18,856 nucleotides of DNA from Acanthaster planci (GCF_001949145.1 NW_019091384.1:670928-689783); one strand, 5' to 3'; numbered from the stretch's first letter, positions 9,953 through 18,856 are shown. Translations and numbers: made by a program. The notes: generated from the letters alone by a model not told the origin.

Positions 9953-10148
9953 ATGTGCATGTACATGTACGTGCACATCTAGTGAGCACAGTAACTGTGA
10001 GTAATGGTAATGTACATGCACATACACATGTACATGTACTGTACCTGTACACGTACAGCACATGTGCCAAGTTCAATCCATGCATACATGTACAATGTAC
10101 ATGTACATGTATGTACATATATGTATGTACATGTACATGTACCGGTAT
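9953..10148. repeat. TACATG array including a 48-bp perfect purine-pyrimidine alternation
   Basis: TACATG words are mixed with TGTGCATG and CACATACAC. From 10095 to 10142 every base alternates purine and pyrimidine, and this stretch is nearly palindromic around the central ATATAT. It ends at an ACCGGT word (10141-10146). Confidence 0.9.
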
Positions 10149-10817
10149 GTAAATGGTACTGCTACATGTATGTGTAGAATCTACATGTACGGCAATGCAA
10201 TCAATGCAATGAAGGGAAAGTTATTCTTATTTTCCTACAGCTGACAGGTTGTTCAATTAGCAGCAGGTTCATTCTGAATCTGGACGAATCTCATCATTGA
10301 ACATACCGGTACATGTACAGCATACCGGTACAATGATGCATGGCAACTTCTTGTGCATTTTAGTCATGTACAAGAACAAAATGTAAGTAGAAATCAATTT
10401 GGGCTGCCAGGGACATGTGTCTGTTTGCTGTACTTGTACTTTCTTGGAAACAAACATTTGCCCTTAGGAAAGGTTCTGTGAGGCATACATGTACCGTAGA
10501 TCAAAATGCCAATCAGATGCTTGCAACTTTAAAATCACGTTCAATTCTTAAAACACGCGGCACATGTTTGTGGGTGTGTATTTTATTTTTATCTTGAACA
10601 TGTTACATTAAAACCGTGACCCACTCAATATCTAATTTTAATCAATTACATAAATATGTACTACTACTGGGATATAATGTATAGATTGACAGGCCAAAGA
10701 GTGCACTTTTTAAAGATGCTAATAGACCAGATTAGGGTCCTAGAGTGCATTCAATTTTAGCAAATGATACTCAAACGCTAAAACACATACCGGTACAAAC
10801 TTTTTCCCCACATTCAA
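10149..10817. other. No gene recognised
   Basis: AT-rich sequence with isolated ACCGGT words near 10305, 10324 and 10789 and few TACATG words. Short frames on both strands lack motifs. Confidence 0.5.
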
Positions 10818-11051
10818 TCACTTCATCACAATTATTTTTAACCGTGCAGCCACAACACACACTGAAGGAAAATCCAAATAACACTCCATGCAATGGAGTA
10901 AACCCAACAGTAGCCACTGTCCAAATACTACATGTACGTTGACTAAATCAGCTTCCTGAACCAATAGTTTCAGTTGTGATTCTGACAAAGAAACTTGGAG
11001 GACAAACAGTCCCAATTTCAGGCTTCCAAGAATTTGATTGGCTACTTCCAT
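10818..11051 (-). other. Open reading frame of uncertain coding status (minus strand)
   Basis: A 77-codon reverse-strand frame beginning MEVANQILGSLKLGLFVLQV is hydrophobic and Leu-rich and lies directly downstream of the two candidate exons at 11088-11308. It could be a further exon of the same gene: an acceptor-like AG precedes it at 11054-11055. Within it, a TTTTCCTTCAG acceptor-like string suggests the frame may itself be interrupted. A 7-bp stem with a 3-base loop (ACTCCAT/ATGGAGT, 10883-10899) lies inside. No family is recognised. Confidence 0.15.
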
Positions 11052-11087
11052 ACCTGTACATTGTTCACATAATGTTAATGCACATAC

Positions 11088-11181
11088 CTACATTTGCCAA
11101 AAAAGTGACAAATTTGTGACAGCTACCCAGTACAATAAACGCACCGTAAGTAAATGTGACGACATCTGCCAAATTACTTGA
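11088..11181 (-). CDS. Candidate second exon of the same unrecognised minus-strand gene
   Basis: A 94-base segment on the reverse strand follows CTGCTTTCAG and ends at ATGTAG/GTATGTG. In phase 0 it reads SSNLADVVTFTYGAFIVLG onward. It would join the exon at 11236-11308 in frame across a 54-base intron. The frame is also open through that putative intron, and the next possible acceptor (at 11053) would leave an intron of only 34 bases. These short intron lengths are a strong reason for doubt, and the whole interval could be one chance open frame. Confidence 0.2.
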
Positions 11182-11235
11182 CTGAAAGCAGTTACGCCTT
11201 TTCATGCAACAATATAACAAAAACTGGTACCATAC

Positions 11236-11308
11236 CTCAGAGGTTTGATGAGCTTTTTCTGCAGCGCAGAGCAGTCTCAAGCAGTGAAAGATTGCATCTT
11301 GCAAGCAA
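11236..11308 (-). CDS. Candidate internal exon of an unrecognised gene (minus strand)
   Basis: On the reverse strand, a long pyrimidine-rich stretch (complement of about 11311-11360) leads to GTCATCAG, followed by 73 bases and a GAG/GTATGG donor. Only one frame is open through the exon, reading CLQDAIFHCLRLLCAAEK followed by AHQTSE. That looks like an amphipathic alpha-helical repeat segment, but no family is recognised. The exon would be phase 2 in and phase 0 out. It could pair with 11088-11181, which begins in phase 0. Confidence 0.3.
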
Positions 11309-11340
11309 CTGATGACAAGCAAAGCATGCACATGCATCAA

Positions 11341-12180
11341 AAGAGGGGGGAAGAACAGAACAGAAAGGTGATCAAAATGGAAGACTCAGGATAAAGAAAG
11401 CAGCAGGAGCAAGGCATGCCCTGTGCAATTAAAGAAAAGATGTGTTATAGTTCTGTATGAATGTGCTGTCTTAACATAATAAAAGAAATTCAAATACATG
11501 TACAAGGGCCTGCATGTACATGAACAAAAAAAACTGTGTTTGTAAAACAAGGGAAACCCTCCACCACGAGGGGTAACTAGACAACTCAGTTATCATTATT
11601 CAATTGAACAAAGAACACCAATTTAGTGAAATGAAGGAACAAATTCCACCTTCTCAAGGTACAGTTATGCTCATGATTGGATCCTTTTCGATTTCTCCCC
11701 TATATGACTGAACACAAGGATATGTACATGTACATACTACTTCTCCACAATCAAAATAGTTCTCACTGTTATACATGTACATGTAAGAGTGCACGCATTC
11801 AGACAGTAATGAAGTTATGTACTACGCATGCATGCACTTGTCAGCCTCATTACTTCAAGTTGTTTGTCTTCCATGTTGCAATCACTGAGCGAAAGCTCGT
11901 TAGTCTGGGAAGAAAAATATACAAAGGGCAAAATTTTTCTTTCTAAGCACTAGCAGAATGCACAAGCTCCAAGCAGGCATTTGAATGTACTGGTAATTAC
12001 CTGGGGTGGGTTTACATGTATGTCAATCTCGATAGAGGTGCAATGTACCTTTGATGTACATGTAAAGGACTGATTAAATTGTCTTGAAGTTTACTTGGGA
12101 ACATACATGTACAAATACATTGGACATTTTGGTTCAATTATTTGCTACTATTTATTAAAATTGAAAACTCTTAGTATTAG
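11341..12180. other. No gene recognised; purine-rich left edge
   Basis: The first about 100 bases are purine-rich on + (AGAGGGGGGAAGAACAGAAC), which on the reverse strand is the pyrimidine tract in front of the candidate exon at 11236-11308. The remainder is AT-rich with scattered TACATG words; the + frame at 11677-11946 has no recognisable motif. Confidence 0.5.
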
Positions 12181-12265
12181 ACAGCCATTTGGGGTTAATC
12201 TTATGAGTCCTGAGCTGGACCAAGAGAGGGTGCAATTTTCCTAGCAACGAAGGCTCCTTTGGTAA

Positions 12266-12379
12266 GAGCTGCACTGGCTCACAGATGAATGCCCACGTTG
12301 TGGGCACCACTACCACAAAACTTTCACCAGCCTGAAGTCCTTTCGCCAGAGAAGGTGCACTTCAACTCAGGGCGGATAA
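12266..12379 (+). pseudogene. Possible zinc-finger-like coding relic
   Basis: Between two stops, one frame of 37 codons reads ELHWLTDECPRCGHHYHKTF and continues to a Cys nine residues past Lys-Ser-Phe. C-P-R-C-G followed by several His and a later Cys resembles a C2HC or C2H2 finger, like those found near the ends of some retrotransposon ORFs or in host factors. Stops in the frame immediately upstream and no acceptable splice sites around it argue for a relic. Chance is a real alternative at this length. Confidence 0.2.
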
Positions 12380-12966
12380 GGTTTTTCTAAGTGTAAACCC
12401 CTAATTTTTTCCTTATGATTAACTTTTGGGAAAATGTTGCTCACTTCATGTACACGCACTTATACATGTACAAATTTACATTTGTTATGAACTGAAACAA
12501 GGAATCACCAAAGGAAAGTTATAAAAAACTGCAAAACATCCAAAACTCTGGCAGTAATGCTGAAATAATTATACTGAGGTTTCTTCTTGACATGACATCA
12601 TAAATCCACAAGTGAGCTACATGTACTATAAAGTTAAGAGTTCCACACAGGGACATCATTAATTTTTCCCTACAAGTGGTGTATACATAATAATAAGTAA
12701 TAACAAAAGCCATAAGATATATCCTAAAAAGTCAAACAGTAGGGAAAATGTTGAAGCATTTACTTCCAAAACACTCAGAATTGTTCAGACCAGTCTCATA
12801 CCGGTACATGTACATGTATAGTTTGTGTATGGGTTGTCAGGTGATGTCTGTGTATGGAACTCTCTCCCTGATATTTCTGAGTTGTTTGAGGATGGTATGC
12901 TGGTCTGACTTTTTCTGATTTTTCCCCTCTATCCCGACCTGGCTCTAGTGCCTTTCAAGAGCGATA

Positions 12967-13033
12967 TTTTAAATCAAATTTCATCATACCCATATATGAA
13001 ATTTTACCAATCTCCCAATATTTTGATTTAAAA
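12967..13033. repeat. Nested inverted repeat, AT-rich hairpin
   Basis: The left arm TTTTAAATCAAATTTCAT (12967-12984) has a reverse complement on the right that is split in two. ATGAAATTT lies at 12996-13004 and TTTGATTTAAAA at 13022-13033, separated by about 17 bases. This looks like an 18-bp palindromic element whose right arm received a small insertion. Confidence 0.6.
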
Positions 13034-14390
13034 ATCTCAATGTAACTCACCTGCTACAAAGTTTTGACGAAATTTTATTATGGCTCGATGTTCTGAATTT
13101 TTTTGTTTTGAGGTGCCAAATGAACTCTTTTAAAATATGCTCAAATTATGAAAATACTTTTTTAACAAACTTATGGTTAGGTACGTACACATATGCTGTA
13201 AGTGGGGGTAATACTAATTTCTTAGCATTTATAAACTTTGAAGAACTTCATAAATGTATTGCTGGATTCTCTCAGATTTTCTCAAGTCTGCCACATCATT
13301 AGGGAACACTCAGCTGGTGGATGCCGCCATTTTTCAATTTCAGACAAACTCCCTGGCATTGAAATTGTTCACAAAGGTTCAACTGCATGTATTATGAAGG
13401 TTACAGTATCATAAGTTTTTTCCAGAGAAGTTTGGCAAATTGGCAACACTGTGTGGAAAAAAAAGTCAAGTGGGACCGCCACGGAAATAAATCTTATTCT
13501 AATCGCTTCTCCCAATGCAAATTGACTGGGTTTTCTTTATGTCAGCTCTAAGTGAAGCGAATATCGATCCCGTCCAGAATCGTAAAAGAGGAATACATGT
13601 ACTAACGCTCCACTTGGTAGAGCTAGTGTTCCACCTTTGTTTGTATCTGCATGTCTTTGTAATGTGGAAAGGCGAATAAATCAAAAAGTCGAAGTGCGCC
13701 ACGTTAGCATGGTTTGAAGACTCTAGGCCTACATGTACTCCAGGCTGGTAGGCCGCACATGACGTGCATGATGTACACGTACATTACAAATGGATGGTTA
13801 CGGGTTGGTTGACGTGTAACGCCGTATACAAACAAGTAAAGCATCCAGTTCGTAGGCCTACCCCTAAACTTTAGTAGGCCTACGCCTACATCATACTACA
13901 GTCATGACAGTAGGACGTCAAATAAATTACCTGTTCTGGTGACGATCTTGAAGAATATCAATGTACATGTAGTTGAAACCCCTGTGTTGGTATGAATCCA
14001 ATTTCGATGAAATCTAATCTAATTACATCAATTCTGCCATAAGCGGGCGACGTTAAAATTTTGCGATGAGACGGGCATCATGACACAGTGGGAGTGGAGA
14101 AAAAGACATGCGTGCGGTATACGTGCAGTTGTGAAAAGAGCCCATTCGCGAACCAGAATAGTAGCCTTACCCGATTTGGAATGTACCCAATTAAGTTTGG
14201 AGAAAAAAATCGGCCCAAAAAGTCTCGGAACCCCTTTTTGTCTTCTTCTGATGCGCCAGCTTCATCACTTGAAAACTGTGCTCAGGCACATTGGTGGATA
14301 CGCAGTTCGTGGATAGAGTGTACCTGTACATGGAGTGTAAAGCCTAGTGGTTAACACTAGAGACCTGTTAACTAGAATTTTTTTAAACTT
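13034..14390. other. No gene recognised; CpG-containing stretch with three TAGGCCTA words
   Basis: From about 13,480 to 14,330 CpG dinucleotides are more frequent than to the left. TAGGCCTA occurs at 13724, 13853 and 13875. A reverse-strand ATG near 14060 is followed after 17 codons by a stop, and a donor-like CAG/GTAATT lies on the reverse strand near 13932, so a non-coding first exon of a minus-strand gene is possible. Two overlapping + frames at 14080-14354 match nothing I recognise. Confidence 0.35.
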
Positions 14391-14979
14391 GCAAATGAAT
14401 TGTGAGACAGTATGAGCTAGTATACATGGGAAAACCAGCCCTGTATGTTGCCGCTTTTTACAGGCAGCATGACAACATCAACTCCATCGACCTTGAATGC
14501 ATCAAAGAGCTTGATTCAGCCACTTTCAAAATCCCAGAGAACTCACAAAATCATCCGATTGCTGGTGATTTTAATGTCCCGGATGTGAACTGGGAAAAAG
14601 TCTACTTTCGTCGAAGCGGTAGATGCCATCTTGGAGGAAAGAATAGCCTTCCTCCATGATACCATGCACTTAACAAACAGGTGGTTGAACTAGTTCAAGA
14701 CCACAACCTCCACCACATAAACCAACCATAGAAGACAGTATTTTGGACTTAGTGTTCACAAATGCCCCTGTACTTGTACAAAATGTAGATATTATCTCAG
14801 GGATATCGAACCACTATATCTTGTCAGTCAATTTTCTCTCAGAAAATTAAGCAGCCACTCTGGAAGATATTTGTGTACAAAAAGACAATTTTGATAAGAT
14901 CAGTAAGGAAATGACTAAGTATGCTGATACCACAAGAATAGATAAGAGTCCATCAAATATTATGATTACACAAAAATAA
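14391..14979 (+). pseudogene. Decayed non-LTR retrotransposon fragment (CR1/L2-like, AP endonuclease domain)
   Basis: The + strand carries a broken copy of the apurinic-endonuclease part of a LINE ORF2. One frame (from 14402) reads GKPALYVAAFYRQHDN and then AGDFNVPDVNW, the D-F-N active-site block. After a TGA (14657-14659) the same frame continues as VVELVQDHNLHHINQP. The frame then shifts by about one base near 14730 to DSILDLVFTNAPVLVQNV, then GISNHYILSV, the position of the usual G-x-S-D/N-H catalytic motif, here with Asn in place of Asp. Past a TAA (14848-14850) the shifted frame continues NFDKISKEM to 14979. No reverse transcriptase domain or 3' tail follows, so this is an old truncated insertion. 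Subfamily assignment is by memory of motif style and is tentative. Confidence 0.85.
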
Positions 14980-15419
14980 TATTGAAATCAAAATGATAAA
15001 CTTCCATTTCTTACAGTGAAGAAAAAGGGTTGAGTTTTCATTGCAATCCTTTAGTCAGTGTTATTTTGATTTGTTAGAGTCGGGACTTTGAATTTAGAAT
15101 TTACATCTGCAAAGATAAACTTAGTTTAAAGAAAACAAAAATTAAGAAATTGTTTTGGAAACGCCGAATAAGGTGTCAGGTTTCCCAGTATGTACAAAAT
15201 CTTTTAGGTTTTGATTTTAAAACAAATGAAGTCCTACAGATGACATCACAGACACAAATCTCATCAAGTGAAGTTTCAGGGTATTTTCTGTAAAAGGGAC
15301 CGTTTAGAGGATCATTTCTCACAATTGTAAAAAGGAAATTATTAAATGCAACGACCCCGTCGAACATCTTAAAATTAAACAAGATTGCAGGATCATTGTA
15401 TAGTTAGCCCTTTGTCAGA
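14980..15419. other. No recognisable feature
   Basis: AT-rich sequence downstream of the LINE fragment. No reverse transcriptase motif or simple-repeat tail of the element can be found here, and no other structure is evident. Confidence 0.5.
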
Positions 15420-16207
<788 letters not shown>

Positions 16208-16243
16208 TAGTACATGTACATGTACAGTGTACACGTACTGTAC
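16208..16243. repeat. Short TACATG array behind the ZFPL1 exon 1 donor
   Basis: GTACATGTACATGTACAG plus TGTACACGTACTGTAC begins 13 bases inside intron 1. It is the nearest array to any confirmed exon in the window. Confidence 0.85.
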
Positions 16244-16456
16244 AATGACGTAGGCCTGCATGTAATTTCTTCCAGTTCCACATTCATTTTCATGTCGTTA
16301 AATTAAAATGAAATTAGCCTAATCATGGGTTATAAAAATTGGAAGAGTTCTCATCAGTCTTATAACAATTAGGAGTAAAGAAATCACAAGATTTCTTGCT
16401 CAAATAGATTTTTGCGTCAAGCACATAGACTTTGTGTAGGCCCCTGCCATAGGCCC

Positions 16457-16966
16457 TACTTCCAGAACTGTAAGGTTAAATACATTTACATGTACAAACC
16501 TTTTAGACCTGTGAGCTACAGACTTCCATAAACACATTTTGCATGTTTTTTCTGTTTTGATTGTGCCAACTTACCCTTCAATCACAGCTAGGAATAGGAT
16601 GCAACCAATTACATACATGTGTACATGTACTGTACATGTCTTCTTTGTAAAGTTAGATGTCATGGATGACAGATGGGGAGGTTTATTCACCTTATATCCT
16701 CATAAAATTGATGAAATTCATGAGTATTTTGCCCATCCACACTACAGAAAGTCAGCAGCATGTACTCTCAATAACTGTCAGCCATGTGATAGCTTGACCA
16801 ATCGCAACACAGCTCCTATCTTTTCTTTTGGTTTTCCTGATCCCATCCAAATGAAAGCTGAGTTGTGATTGGTCACTTGAGTGGAAGCAAATTGGGCCAG
16901 TCGTAGTGTGGGTTTCATCTGTAGGCTATCTGTTAGGTTTATAAAAATCTTACAGTTCTGGAAGTA
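16457..16966. repeat. Foldback structure: perfect 18-bp inverted repeat
   Basis: The string at 16457-16474 (TACTTCCAGAACTGTAAG) is the exact reverse complement of 16949-16966. Just inside the arms, diverged reverse-complementary blocks continue (AAACCT, then AGCTACAGA on the left against AGCCTACAGA on the complement of the right), so the original arms were longer. It lies wholly in ZFPL1 intron 1. A non-autonomous inverted-repeat transposon is a reasonable guess; a target-site duplication was not found. Confidence 0.65.
16795..16875. repeat. Inner inverted repeat with paired CCAAT boxes
   Basis: TGACCAATCGCAACACAGCT (16795-16814) and AGCTGAGTTGTGATTGGTCA (16856-16875) match as reverse complements at 18 of 20 positions around a 41-base loop. 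Each arm carries a CCAAT core, in opposite orientations. It lies inside the larger foldback. Confidence 0.65.
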
Positions 16967-17268
16967 GACTTTTTGCATGAGTTCTAAGGTAAGGTGGAGG
17001 CCAGATACGGAGCTCTTTCCAATAAGGTTAGGGCTGTGTGATAAATATGCACCCACCCTTCCCACAGATGACCCATGATAACTAAAACTTGAAAATGTTT
17101 TAGAACAGTATTCAGGAGTGTGAAGGCGTGGCAATACCAATAGTGTGTGATGCGGGCAAAACAGGAGAAGTCAGAAGAAACGTGTTCACCTCGGAGTTCG
17201 GAGGTGTTCTCTCTTGAAAAATGTGCATTCTCGAGCCAAGAAGACTACTGTCCAGCCAATTCCTAAAA

Positions 17269-17489
17269 GTGAATCAGTGTCGCTAAGATAAAAGCTAAAA
17301 AACGCACAAAATTTTGGTGACAAAATGCAGAAGGGTGTTCGCAAGACTCCCTATAAGTACACGTGGCCAGTGCTTAATAGTGCGTCAGTGTTACTAAAAA
17401 TAAAACGCCGAACAACACATGCAATTTGTATGACAAGACGAGGAAAGGCATTCGTAGAGCTGTCTACGAGTGCACGTGGTTAAATTTTG
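17269..17489. repeat. Diverged tandem duplication, period about 111-113 bp
   Basis: Two copies share, in order, AGTGNNTCAGTGT, CTAANATAAAA, TGACAA, TTCG, CTNNCTA and CACGTGG. The anchors TCAGTGT (17274, 17385) and CACGTGG (17360, 17473) are 111 and 113 bases apart. Upstream sequence (CCAGCCAATTCCTAAAAGTG) resembles the junction between copies, hinting at a partial third copy. It lies in ZFPL1 intron 1; no coding frame is shared. Confidence 0.65.
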
Positions 17490-17740
17490 GTGGTTTGGAA
17501 CGCATGGAAGTATAAAACAGGCTGGTGCCATCCTAATCGACAGTTTGCAATATGTAAAACAGATTCGGGGAATATGATCAAAAATGGCCTCCACATGAAT
17601 AGGGTCTATACATGTATCTCTAATGTGATGCAGTCTGTCCGCTTTATTGGAGGATAAACGCATCCAGATCCAGTCATCTGACCTATTTCCTTCATTTTTT
17701 ATAATATCAAACTCTTCCGATCTGCTGTTTGTCATTGCAG

Positions 17741-17852
17741 TGTATTGTCAAGTCTTACTTACAGTGGCTACAAGACAGTGACTATGACGTTAGATGTAGC
17801 CTCTGCGAGAAGGAACTTGCTGAAGGAGATGTGGTCAGGTTAATATGCTATG
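17741..17852 (+). CDS. ZFPL1: ZFPL1 exon 2 (residues 35-71 plus first base of codon 72)
   Basis: Second coding exon. It is preceded by acceptor GTCATTGCAG and followed by donor GTAAGG, and it reads [16 protein letters not shown] onward. This matches the ZFPL1 segment linking the B-box-like finger to the RING-like finger. Cys53 and Cys56 (C-S-L-C) begin the RING-like finger and Cys70 follows near the exon end. The incoming intron is phase 0 and the outgoing intron is phase 1 (the exon ends with a single G that completes Asp72 with exon 3). The exon is 112 bases long and joins both neighbours without a frame conflict, which is the main support for the boundaries. Confidence 0.95.
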
Positions 17853-18289
17853 GTAAGGTCTTCGGTCAAGAAAAGTAGATGGAGTTAGGGGGTCTTGTAA
17901 CAGAGCTAACCCCCCCCCCCGTGTCAGTGTGAAGTGGAACAAATTCAAGGATGGTTCAGTTGAAGGGATGTTTTGCTTCAATTGTTTTTCTGTACATGTA
18001 TGTCATGTATGCAGTTCCTCAAAACCCTGACGTCTGGTTGGTATACTCATGATAACAATGTGCATGCAACACACCCTGCAGCACTTTGCTCAAGACTTTT
18101 TTGTGTGAACTTTCCCAAATCCCCCCCATATCCTATGCTTTGCTGAAAACCAAGGATACATTCTTTTGTACCGGTACATCTTAAAGCCAGCAAACCATGC
18201 CATGTAAAAGTTGTAGTTGCCAGGCGCAGTCTGAAAGATAAGAAAAGGAAAAGATTTTGACGGTTGTTTCTTGATTCTGTCTGCCACAG
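17853..18289 (+). other. ZFPL1 intron 2 (phase 1)
   Basis: A 437-base intron between exons 2 and 3. It carries a run of 11 C at 17910-17920, a shorter C run near 18121-18127, one isolated TACATGTA word near 17994 and one ACCGGT near 18172. The reverse-strand open frames across its 3' half overlap the coding exon and are shadows. Confidence 0.9.
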
Positions 18290-18483
18290 ATGTGTTCCAC
18301 TGGGCATGTTTAGACGAATACGCTCGACAGCTTCCCTCCCACACGGCCCCCGCCGGCTATACCTGCCCCTCTTGTAACAATGGTATCTTTCCCCCGAGCA
18401 ACATGGTATCTCCCGTCGCCGAGAACCTCCGAGAGAACCTGTCCAGGGTCAATTGGGCGAGGGCGGGCTTGGGGCTTTCACTT
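18290..18483 (+). CDS. ZFPL1: ZFPL1 exon 3 (residues 72-136, RING-like finger and following block)
   Basis: Third coding exon, between acceptor TGTCTGCCACAG and donor GTAAGT. It encodes [17 protein letters not shown], then CPSC (Cys97, Cys100) and the conserved block ending [11 protein letters not shown]. With Cys53/Cys56/Cys70 from exon 2, His75 and Cys78 here complete a RING-like cross-brace. In the family this domain is called degenerate, and E3 ligase activity is not an established role. The exon ends in phase 0. Compared with the vertebrate protein of roughly 310 residues, the variable linker, the C-terminal transmembrane anchor and the stop codon are missing because they lie right of the window. 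Part of this exon is visibly richer in GC than the flanking introns. Confidence 0.95.
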
Positions 18484-18856
18484 GTAAGTTGTAACAGATT
18501 GACCAGATTCAGGGGTTATTGAAGAAAGATCCATAAGGATAAGTGTTCACGTCCCAGTAGTGGCTGTCTGTCGAGATAATTTTTTAGTGGGAAAATGGCA
18601 ACCAAGAATACAGCTTTACAAGGAAGAGTGACATTCGTCACCGTTAGCTTTTACCTAAAATTCCCAAATTGCAGTTTTACAGTGTTGTAAAATTGAGGTT
18701 GTACAATTTGGTCACCATTAAATTGGTTTTGGCCCCAGTATTGATGAAGCACAGAGACGGTGCCATCGAAGTTACTGCACAGTGATAGATTTTCAAGCAG
18801 TTGTGACTCTGTCAAGTAAAAGTGTTGTGAGAGTTAGGGCAAAAATGCTGATTACC
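18484..18856 (+). other. ZFPL1 intron 3 (5' part, runs off the window)
   Basis: The sequence after donor GTAAGT shows no ZFPL1-like reading frame to the right edge, so the next exon lies outside. I see no repeat or other gene in these 373 bases. Confidence 0.8.

Noticed and set aside
9877-10244. Overlapping Cys-Thr-Met-Tyr-rich open frames on both strands
   Set aside because: Same artefact: the hexamer array is open in several frames on both strands at once.
12232-12262. Possible 17-base micro-exon between TTTTCCTAG and GGTAAGAG
   Set aside because: The polypyrimidine tract is weak, the length is extreme, and no flanking coding exons exist to join.
1397-13925. Numerous AATAAA words as polyadenylation signals
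   Set aside because: Expected by chance in AT-rich DNA; none follows a supported coding end at a sensible distance.
14338-14376. tRNA A-box-like string AAGCCTAGTGGTT, possible tRNA gene or SINE head
   Set aside because: No B box (GGTTCRANNCC) at a usable distance and no cloverleaf arms could be drawn.
16539-16868. 109-codon + frame in ZFPL1 intron 1
   Set aside because: It spans the TACATG run and one arm of the inner inverted repeat, has no recognisable domain, and lies inside an intron of the same strand.
17910-17920. C11 run as a structured G-quadruplex partner
   Set aside because: A single homopolymer run without spaced G/C tracts; most likely slippage or an assembly length uncertainty.
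18047-18344. Two reverse-strand open frames overlapping ZFPL1 exon 3
   Set aside because: They are antisense shadows of the exon and intron 2 with no family similarity.

Overview
The window is nuclear DNA from an animal, not a prokaryote or organelle. The evidence is a gene split by GT-AG introns, very low gene density and long AT-rich non-coding stretches. The one securely identified gene is the 5' part of ZFPL1 (zinc finger protein-like 1), a cis-Golgi zinc-finger protein conserved across animals. The palindromic words TACATGTA, ACCGGT and TAGGCCTA are very frequent, and a decayed CR1/L2-like LINE fragment is present. These suggest a marine invertebrate deuterostome such as an echinoderm or lancelet. 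That placement rests on general impression and is of low confidence.

Layout. Positions 1 to about 12,830 are a gene-poor, repeat-rich domain. Degenerate (TACATG)n arrays of 20 to 300 bp recur every few hundred bases, with many isolated copies of the same word between them. Inside this domain are a three-copy tandem repeat (2386-2717), several small inverted repeats and a few stretches with good splice signals that could be exons of unrecognised genes (56-190 and 8201-8282 on +, 11088-11308 on -). From about 12,830 to 16,090 the repeat word thins out sharply. This part holds a nested hairpin, a more CpG-containing stretch (about 13,480-14,330) and the LINE endonuclease pseudogene (about 14,391-14,979). 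The ZFPL1 upstream region follows.

ZFPL1 occupies 16,094 to the right edge on the + strand. Three exons (16094-16195, 17741-17852, 18290-18483) join in frame to give residues 1-136, covering the N-terminal B-box-like finger and the RING-like finger. The linker, the membrane anchor and the 3' UTR lie beyond the window. Intron 1 contains a foldback structure (perfect 18-bp inverted repeat about 470 bp apart, with a smaller CCAAT-bearing inverted repeat inside) and a diverged tandem duplication of about 112 bp.

I found no rRNA, tRNA or CRISPR, no intact mobile element, and no sign of an operon or gene cluster. Most open frames in the left two thirds read through the TACATG arrays and give Met-Tyr/His-Val/Cys-Thr low-complexity peptides; I do not regard them as genes. 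No new multi-gene system is visible. The most unusual aspect is the palindromic, alternating purine-pyrimidine word family that dominates the first 12.8 kb.
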